This document shows positions 12,438-13,147 of a stretch of DNA of 13,147 nucleotides, piece by piece. The notes under the pieces were generated by a model. That model saw nothing but the letters and a program-made list of their open reading frames with translations. It was not told where the DNA came from and ran no database searches. The position numbers were made by a program, and so were the translations under genes. This DNA comes from Micrococcales bacterium UBA3913 (GTDB lineage: Bacteria; Actinomycetota; Actinomycetes; Actinomycetales; Microbacteriaceae). The first letter of the stretch is position 1. Each line of letters starts with the position of its first letter. The stretch covers positions 3,379-16,525 of the forward strand of contig DGEZ01000110.1 of NCBI GenBank assembly GCA_002391425.1. Reading direction: 5' to 3'.

Positions 12438-13147
12438 ATGAGCATTGTTGAGCAAACTTATACGAATCCCACAAGTTCGGCGCTGCGCACCCTCGCTGTC
12501 GTGAAGCGGGACGGGCGTCACGTCCCGTTCACGGAGTCGCGCATCCGCACCGCGCTCATCAAGTCAGCGGTCGCCTGTGGACGCGACCTCACCGACACCA
12601 CGATGCGGGACATCCAGACGCTCGTCACGCGCATCGTCTCCGAACTCGACAGCCGGTTCTCGGACTCGGTCAAGATCTATGAGATCCAGAGCGTGGTGGA
12701 GCACATCCTGCTCGAGTCAGGCGAATACGAGATCGCGCGGGCCTACATCGACTATCGCGTCGAACGGGACATCGCCCGGTCTAAAGCTACGGACCTGAAC
12801 CACTCCATCAACAAGCTCATCGACAAGGACGCCACCGTCGTCCACGAGAATGCGAACAAAGACAGCGACGTGTTCAACACCCAGCGTGATCTCACCGCGG
12901 GAGCCGTCGGGAAGACAATCGGGCTGCGTATGCTGCCCCCGCACGTGGCCAACGCCCACCAGAAGGGGGAGATCCACTACCACGACCTCGACTACCACCC
13001 CTATGCGCCCATGACGAACTGCTGCCTGATCGATTTCAAGTCGATGCTCGGGCAGGGCTATCGGCTCGGCAACGCCGAGGTGGAACCGCCGCGGTCCATT
13101 CAGACGGCAGCGGCACAGATCGCCCAGATCATCGCCAATGTATCCTC
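12438..13147 (+). CDS. nrdD: anaerobic ribonucleoside-triphosphate reductase, 3' end missing
   Basis: NrdD is the catalytic subunit of class III ribonucleotide reductase, a glycyl-radical enzyme that makes deoxyribonucleotides without oxygen and needs the activase NrdG. The 236 codons present begin at ATG 12438 with GGAG (12429-12432) five bases upstream. An ATP-cone regulatory domain fills about 20-110 (VVKRDGRHVPFTESRIRTAL ... YEIARAYIDYR). The catalytic domain then opens with the typical VHENANKDSDVFNTQRDL (135-152), HVANAHQKGEIHYHDLDYHPY (169-189) and MTNCCLIDF (192-200). The glycyl-radical site and zinc site lie beyond the right edge, so nrdG cannot be seen. Two NrdR boxes upstream indicate control by deoxyribonucleotide level. 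The gene implies growth under anoxic conditions. Confidence 0.95.
   Translation, partial: MSIVEQTYTNPTSSALRTLAVVKRDGRHVPFTESRIRTALIKSAVACGRDLTDTTMRDIQTLVTRIVSELDSRFSDSVKIYEIQSVVEHILLESGEYEIARAYIDYRVERDIARSKATDLNHSINKLIDKDATVVHENANKDSDVFNTQRDLTAGAVGKTIGLRMLPPHVANAHQKGEIHYHDLDYHPYAPMTNCCLIDFKSMLGQGYRLGNAEVEPPRSIQTAAAQIAQIIANVS

Overview
The window is high-GC, densely coded DNA and reads as a chromosomal segment of an actinobacterium. The Ktr-type potassium system, the actinobacterial winged-helix regulator family, TANNNT promoter elements placed right at start codons, and a class III (oxygen-sensitive) ribonucleotide reductase together fit a facultative or strict anaerobe such as a member of the Actinomycetaceae. 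That placement is inference; there is no rRNA or other marker gene to fix it. No tRNA, rRNA, CRISPR array, insertion sequence or phage gene was seen.

Left part (1-4830) is housekeeping: the 3' part of a potassium channel subunit (ktrB) overlapping its NAD-binding regulator (ktrA); then, convergent, proC (last step of proline synthesis); divergent from it a cation diffusion facilitator gene interrupted by a one-base frameshift; then convergent tadA (tRNA adenosine deaminase) and divergent upp (uracil salvage).

The middle part (4831-7374) is the most interesting. A promoter with a perfect TTGACA -35 box drives a 34-codon open reading frame whose ATG lies at the predicted transcription start. 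Its last 15 residues contain eight sulfur amino acids (five Met, three Cys). It is followed by overlapping complementary segments and a short T tract, then by a winged-helix regulator gene, a PhoB-type direct repeat, a candidate short RNA ending in a very strong terminator, and a PatB/MalY-type C-S lyase gene. The simplest reading is a sulfur-amino-acid-responsive leader peptide (attenuator) controlling a regulator next to a cysteine/cystathionine-degrading enzyme.

The right part (7423-12193) lies on the minus strand: nnrE (NAD(P)H-hydrate epimerase, single domain), a small protein that looks like a serine-recombinase catalytic domain without its catalytic residues, and a MacB-type ABC exporter (ATPase plus 10-helix FtsX-family permease). 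The ATPase is broken by a one-base contraction of a G run. Both frameshifts in the window are single-base losses in C/G runs, so sequencing error must be considered.

From 12321 a control region with two NrdR boxes, 32 bp centre to centre, leads into nrdD, which runs off the right edge.
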